Source: Oscillospiraceae bacterium (lineage in GTDB: Bacteria > Bacillota > Clostridia > Oscillospirales > Oscillospiraceae). From it: a stretch of DNA of 17,330 nt. The position numbers and the translations under genes were made by a program. This document shows positions 14,271 to 17,330 of the stretch, one piece after another (the stretch's first letter is position 1; each line of letters starts with the position of its first letter). The notes below the pieces were generated by a model. That model did not search any database and was not told the origin of the DNA. It was given only the letters and a program-made list of their open reading frames with translations. The DNA lies in contig JAEDNR010000037.1 in NCBI GenBank assembly GCA_016302405.1, positions 1-17,330 on the forward strand. Reading direction: 5' to 3'.

Positions 14271-14881
14271 AGGGCTTACTGCTGAAAGATACCTATATGA
14301 CGGTCCGGCTGTGCCGGATGTTCCTGCTGCTGGATGTGGTGTTTCTGGGAGTGTGGATGTTCGGAAACGGAGACCTGTTCTTCCTGACCTATCCGTGCCT
14401 GCTGACCACCATGGTGCCCATGACCCTCATCTCCTACGACGAACGGGAAAAATGGGATGTCTTCGCCGCGACACTTCCCTATTCCCGGGCACAGATCGTA
14501 TCCAGCAAGTACCTGATTGGTCTCTGCCTGAGCGCAGGAATCCTGGCGACTGCGGCGGTGGGACAGATTTTTCGCGGGACTAACGAAGGCGACCCGGAGT
14601 TTCTGACCATGCTTCCCATACTGCTGTCTGCCTGTCTGCTGGCACCGGCGATACTGTACCCCTTCGTATTCCGGTTCGGCGCGGAAAAGGGCCGTGTGGT
14701 TTACTATGTTGTCATAGCGGTGGTCTGCGGAGGAAGTGTGGTTCTGCAGAATATAGAGGTTGCGTCCCTGCTTGGCAGTCTTTCCGCTGGCAGTATACCG
14801 ACAGGGATGCTGATCGCGGCGGCGATCTATGCCGCCTCCTGGCTGCTGTCCATCCGCCTGTACGCAAAACGGGAGCTGTGA
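14267..14881 (+). CDS. ABC-2 type permease subunit
   Basis: 204 residues with six predicted membrane helices, at about 18-32, 37-56, 82-102, 111-134, 143-160 and 178-197. Between helices 2 and 3 lies the motif YDEREKWDVFAATLPYSRAQ, characteristic of ABC-2 permeases of the small BcrB-like group that partner a single ATPase subunit. The ATG at 14267 overlaps the ATPase stop codon as ATGA. It would form the membrane channel of the exporter controlled by the GntR protein. No convincing terminator follows; the long palindrome at 15010-15092 is the only strong structure downstream. Confidence 0.9.
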   Translation: MKGLLLKDTYMTVRLCRMFLLLDVVFLGVWMFGNGDLFFLTYPCLLTTMVPMTLISYDEREKWDVFAATLPYSRAQIVSSKYLIGLCLSAGILATAAVGQIFRGTNEGDPEFLTMLPILLSACLLAPAILYPFVFRFGAEKGRVVYYVVIAVVCGGSVVLQNIEVASLLGSLSAGSIPTGMLIAAAIYAASWLLSIRLYAKREL

Positions 14882-14884
14882 AAA

Positions 14885-14927
14885 TGCGGCGAGTCTCCGC
14901 TGACAAGTCGTGACAAATCCGGTCTGT
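14885..14927. repeat. GACAAGTCGTGAC module, second copy
   Basis: GCTGACAAGTCGTGAC and its flanks match 7569-7611 over about 43 bases with few changes. A second shared piece, CCGCTCGGTATCGTT, follows at 14948-14962 here and at 7691-7705 there, but the distance between the pieces differs. This shows two modules rearranged or shortened between copies. Confidence 0.75.
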
Positions 14928-15009
14928 AATTGCTCTTTTCGCTGACCCGCTCGGTATCGTTCCATGTGTGAAGGGACGGTCATTGGCCGCCCGCCGGGTT
15001 TCGATGAAC

Positions 15010-15092
15010 GGTACGCGGCTCAGTGTGGTACGCGCCCTTGCCCCCTCACAAGTGAGGGGGGCAAGGGTGCGAACCATATCCAGCCGCGTACC
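15010..15092. repeat. Nested long palindrome between the ABC operon and nifS
   Basis: The outer arms GGTACGCGGCT (15010-15020) and AGCCGCGTACC (15082-15092) are perfectly complementary. Inside is a second, near-perfect stem with CCCTTGCCCCC/GGGGGGCAAGGG around a TCACAAGTGA tip. There is no T run, so it is not a standard terminator. The remainder of 14882-15210 shows no gene. Confidence 0.8.
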
Positions 15093-15214
15093 CTACAGAG
15101 GGTTAGCGATAGCACAAATACAGCCCACAATTTGTCCGCCGCCCGGCCCGCCAAATTACAAATTTTTGCTCTGCCATCTTCTTTTTACCGGCATATTTTT
15201 CTTTTCTTGGTTTA

Positions 15215-15254
15215 ACCTATTGACGAAGTAGGTAGTTTGTGATATATTACCTAC
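15215..15254. promoter_or_regulatory. Candidate Rrf2/IscR operator at the nifS promoter
   Basis: ACCTA (15215-15219), GTAGGTA (15228-15234) and TACCTAC (15248-15254) make overlapping inverted repeats that flank both promoter boxes: ACCTA-N9-TAGGT and GTAGGTA-N13-TACCTAC. An Rrf2-family gene lies at the end of the same cluster, so autoregulation through these sites is likely but unproven. Confidence 0.6.
15220..15248 (+). promoter_or_regulatory. Sigma-A promoter of the nifS-nifU locus
   Basis: -35 TTGACG (15220-15225), 17-bp spacer, -10 TATATT (15243-15248), followed by AAGGAGG (15272-15278) six bases before the nifS ATG. Confidence 0.85.
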
Positions 15255-15284
15255 AAAATCAATGGGTAATTAAGGAGGCCACCC

Positions 15285-16472
15285 ATGCAAGTATACGCCG
15301 ATAATGCCGCCACCACCCGGATGAGCCGGACGGCGGTAGATGCTATGATGCCCTATTTTACGGAAATTTTTGCCAATCCCTCCAGCCTGCACTCCCCGGG
15401 GCAGCAGGCCAAGGAAGCCCTGGACGCCGCCCGGAAAACTGTGGCGGACTGCCTGGGCTGCGAGCCGAGAGAGATCATCTTCACCTCCGGCGGCAGCGAG
15501 GCGGACAACCAGGCGATTCTTTCGGCTGCCCGGTACGGTGCTAAAAAGGGCAAGAAGCACATCATCTCCACCGCCTTTGAGCACCATGCGGTGCTGCACA
15601 CCCTGGCAAAGCTGGAAAAAGAGGGCTTTGAAGTTACCTACCTGGATGTCCGGGAGGGTCACAACGTCAAAGCCTCCCAGGTCCGCGACGCCCTGCGGGA
15701 GGACACCTGCCTTGTCACCACCATGTACGCCAATAACGAGATCGGCTCCGTTCTTCCCATTGAAGAAATCGGTGCCATCTGCGCGGAAGCGGGGGTTCCT
15801 TTCCACACCGACGCGGTGCAGGCGGCGGGTCATCTGCACATCAATGTGAAGGAGCAGCACATCGACATGCTCAGCCTGTCCGCCCACAAGTTCCACGGAC
15901 CCAAGGGCGTAGGCGCCCTGTACGTCCGCAAGGGCATTCCTCTGGTGAATGTTATTGAGGGCGGCGCCCAGGAGCGGGGCAAGCGGGCAGGTACCGAAAA
16001 CGTCGCCGGAATCTGCGGCATGGCGGCAGCCCTGAAAGAGGCCTGCGACCATATTGACGAAAACACCGCAAAGGTAAGTGCCATGCGGGACTACCTCATT
16101 GAAAATCTGAGCAAAATCCCCCACAGCGCCCTGAACGGCGATCCCGTTCACCGGCTCCCCGGCAATGTAAGCTTCTGCTTTGAGGGCATCGAGGGAGAGA
16201 GCCTGCTGCTGCTTCTGGACATGCACGGCATCGCCGCTTCCTCCGGCTCCGCCTGCACCTCCGGCTCCCTGGACCCCAGCCATGTGCTGCTGGCTATCGG
16301 CCGGGTCCACGATGTAGCCCACGGCTCCCTGCGCCTGAGCCTCAGCGAGTACAACACCATGGAGGAAATGGAGCACATCGCAAAGACCGTTCCCGAAGTG
16401 GTTGCATATCTCCGAAACATGTCCCCGGTGTGGCGGGACCTGCAGACCGGAAAACGGCAGTATATTCTTTAA
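15285..16472 (+). CDS. nifS: Cysteine desulfurase (NifS/IscS class)
   Basis: A cytosolic pyridoxal-phosphate enzyme that removes sulphur from cysteine as an enzyme-bound persulphide and passes it to a scaffold for iron-sulphur cluster assembly. The 395 residues have the class V aminotransferase fold: YADNAATT (4-11), TSGGSEADNQAI, the PLP lysine Lys202 in LSAHKFHGPKG, RAGTENVAGI, and the active-site Cys324 in SSGSACTSGS (319-328), a long flexible loop typical of group I (IscS/NifS) enzymes. The ATG at 15285 follows AAGGAGG. nifU and an Rrf2 regulator lie downstream on the same strand. A 174-bp repeat element has entered the gap before nifU. Whether it serves general or nitrogenase Fe-S assembly cannot be told; no nitrogenase genes are present. 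Confidence 0.96.
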   Translation: MQVYADNAATTRMSRTAVDAMMPYFTEIFANPSSLHSPGQQAKEALDAARKTVADCLGCEPREIIFTSGGSEADNQAILSAARYGAKKGKKHIISTAFEHHAVLHTLAKLEKEGFEVTYLDVREGHNVKASQVRDALREDTCLVTTMYANNEIGSVLPIEEIGAICAEAGVPFHTDAVQAAGHLHINVKEQHIDMLSLSAHKFHGPKGVGALYVRKGIPLVNVIEGGAQERGKRAGTENVAGICGMAAALKEACDHIDENTAKVSAMRDYLIENLSKIPHSALNGDPVHRLPGNVSFCFEGIEGESLLLLLDMHGIAASSGSACTSGSLDPSHVLLAIGRVHDVAHGSLRLSLSEYNTMEEMEHIAKTVPEVVAYLRNMSPVWRDLQTGKRQYIL

Positions 16473-16486
16473 CCCATCAGGAAGCA

Positions 16487-16660
16487 GATAAATTGGAATT
16501 TGGCGGACAGGCGGTGCGACCGCCCTTGCCTCTCCCTTTGGGAGAGGTGCCCCCGCAGGGGGCGGAGAGGGCCCTCTCAGTCAGCTTCGCTGACAGCTCT
16601 CCCATAGGGAGAGCCAAGGCGTTCCTGGGAATTCGATTGCTCTGCAAATTCCAATTTGTC
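16487..16660. repeat. 174-bp MITE-like element between nifS and nifU
   Basis: GATAAATTGGAATTTG (16487-16502) and CAAATTCCAATTTGTC (16645-16660) are inverted repeats matching at 15 of 16 bases. The interior has a CTCTCCC-TTT-GGGAGAG hairpin, a TCAGCTTCGCTGA hairpin and GCTCTCCCATAGGGAGAGC (16595-16613), the last being the module also seen at 10-28. It is the cleanest copy of the AAATTGGAATTTG-ended family in the window. Confidence 0.85.
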
Positions 16661-16717
16661 TCGCTGCTGAGCAAAATCAAACAGCAATCTGTAATACGAA
16701 TAAAGGGAGAATATAAC

Positions 16718-17137
16718 ATGGCACTGTACAGTGAAAAAGTTATGGACCACTTTCAGCACCCCCGGAATGTGGGTGTCATCGAAAACGCCGACGGCGTGGG
16801 CGAAGTGGGCAACGCCAAGTGCGGCGATATTATGAAAATCTATCTGAAGATCGAAAACGACATCATTGAGGATGTGAAGTTTGAGACCTTCGGCTGCGGC
16901 TCGGCCATCGCATCGTCCTCCATGGCGACGGAAATGATCAAGGGCAAATCCATTCATGAGGCCATGGCGCTTACCAATAAGGCCGTAGCGGAGGCCCTGG
17001 ACGGCCTGCCCGCCCACAAGCTCCACTGCTCCGTGCTGGCGGAGGAAGCCATCAAGAACGCTCTGAAGGATTACTATGACCGCCGGGGGCTTCCCTACGA
17101 CGAGAAGGATTTCCCGGAATTTGACCACGAGGAATAA
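16718..17137 (+). CDS. nifU: NifU-type iron-sulphur cluster scaffold protein
   Basis: The scaffold on which Fe-S clusters are built with sulphur from the NifS/IscS enzyme encoded upstream. The 139 residues carry the three ligand cysteines: Cys35 in GNAKCGDIMK with its companion Asp37, Cys60 in FGCGSAIASSSM, and Cys104 in HKLHCSVLAEEAI. The length fits the single-domain scaffold (IscU/NifU N-domain type); there is no ferredoxin-like or C-terminal NifU domain. The ATG at 16718 has AGGGAG eight bases upstream. Longer frames starting at 16430 read through the repeat element and are rejected. It is followed after three bases by the regulator gene. Transcription is probably from the nifS promoter through the inserted element. 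Confidence 0.95.
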   Translation: MALYSEKVMDHFQHPRNVGVIENADGVGEVGNAKCGDIMKIYLKIENDIIEDVKFETFGCGSAIASSSMATEMIKGKSIHEAMALTNKAVAEALDGLPAHKLHCSVLAEEAIKNALKDYYDRRGLPYDEKDFPEFDHEE

Positions 17138-17140
17138 TCC

Positions 17141-17330
17141 ATGATCGTATCGACGAAAGGCCGGTACGCCCTGCGGGTAATGATCAATTTCGCCCAGCGG
17201 CCCCAGGGGGAGTACGTTCCTCTGAAAGAGATATCCGAAGCGGAGGGAATCTCCCAGAAGTATCTGGAAGCCATCATGACCACGCTTTCCAAGGCGGGTT
17301 TTGTGGACGCGGTCCACGGCAAGGGCGGCG
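17141..17330 (+). CDS. Rrf2 family regulator (IscR-like), partial at window edge
   Basis: The first 63 residues of a winged-helix regulator, cut by the end of the window. The start MIVSTKGRYALRVMINFAQR and the segment LKEISEAEGISQKYLEAIM are typical of Rrf2 proteins, as is the KAGFVDAVHGKGG wing. Members such as IscR sense Fe-S status through three cysteines further on, which are not visible here, so an IscR role is inferred from the position next to nifS and nifU. GAGGAA (17129-17134) serves as ribosome site, overlapping the end of nifU. A probable operator is at the nifS promoter (15215-15254). Confidence 0.9.
   Translation, partial: MIVSTKGRYALRVMINFAQRPQGEYVPLKEISEAEGISQKYLEAIMTTLSKAGFVDAVHGKGG

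Noticed and set aside
15033..15072. Strong hairpin considered as terminator of the ABC operon
   Set aside because: No T run follows on either strand, and it sits inside a larger palindrome 150 bases after the stop codon.

Overview
The window looks like chromosomal DNA of a GC-rich Firmicute of class Clostridia, probably a gut Oscillospirales/Ruminococcaceae-type organism. This is inferred from strong AGGAGG-type ribosome sites, sigma-A promoters of the TTGACA-17-TATAAT kind, a perfect CIRCE operator, a NifS/NifU/Rrf2 iron-sulphur cluster, a YtrA-type GntR-ABC operon, and gaps filled with short palindromic repeats. I saw no rRNA, tRNA, CRISPR array, phage gene or transposase.

Layout, left to right. 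Positions 1-92 are the right half of a palindromic repeat. At 185-1552 (-) lies a COG2509-type FAD-dependent dehydrogenase with its own promoter and terminator. At 1877-4018 (-) is Tex, also with promoter and terminator. After a repeat-filled gap comes a two-gene cassette (4523-5165, +): a Cro/C1-type regulator and a small four-helix membrane protein. htpG (5423-7336, -) follows, under a CIRCE/HrcA operator. Then come an ABC-F ATPase (8001-9602, +) with a fully degenerate second ATP site, a DegV/FakB fatty-acid-binding protein (10091-10963, +) and phosphotransacetylase (11478-12476, +). A three-gene operon (13048-14881, +) encodes a GntR regulator, an ABC ATPase and an ABC-2 permease. The right end holds nifS (15285-16472), nifU (16718-17137) and the start of an Rrf2/IscR-like regulator (17141 to the edge), an iron-sulphur assembly locus.

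The genes themselves are mostly housekeeping (transcription, chaperone, acetyl-CoA/acetyl-P metabolism, Fe-S assembly), each with its own promoter. The unusual part is the DNA between them. Nearly every gap over 250 bp holds one or more short non-coding elements: (i) a GTCATTNCGA...CCAGT...ACTGG repeat family, at least nine hairpin units; (ii) modules with arms of the type GTAGGGGACGGG; (iii) a GCTCNCCCATAGGGNGAGC module; (iv) a GACAAGTCGTGAC module. Several are enclosed by shared termini built on AAATTGGAATTTG plus a GGTTATCGGCTT-like outer end. In three of these families the copies differ by compensatory changes that keep the hairpins paired. A separate 161-bp MITE with perfect 15-bp terminal repeats and a CTAA target duplication sits just upstream of the pta promoter, and another element splits nifS from nifU. 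If the window holds something undescribed, my best candidates are this modular, structure-conserving repeat system and the ABC-F protein with a naturally inactive second site.
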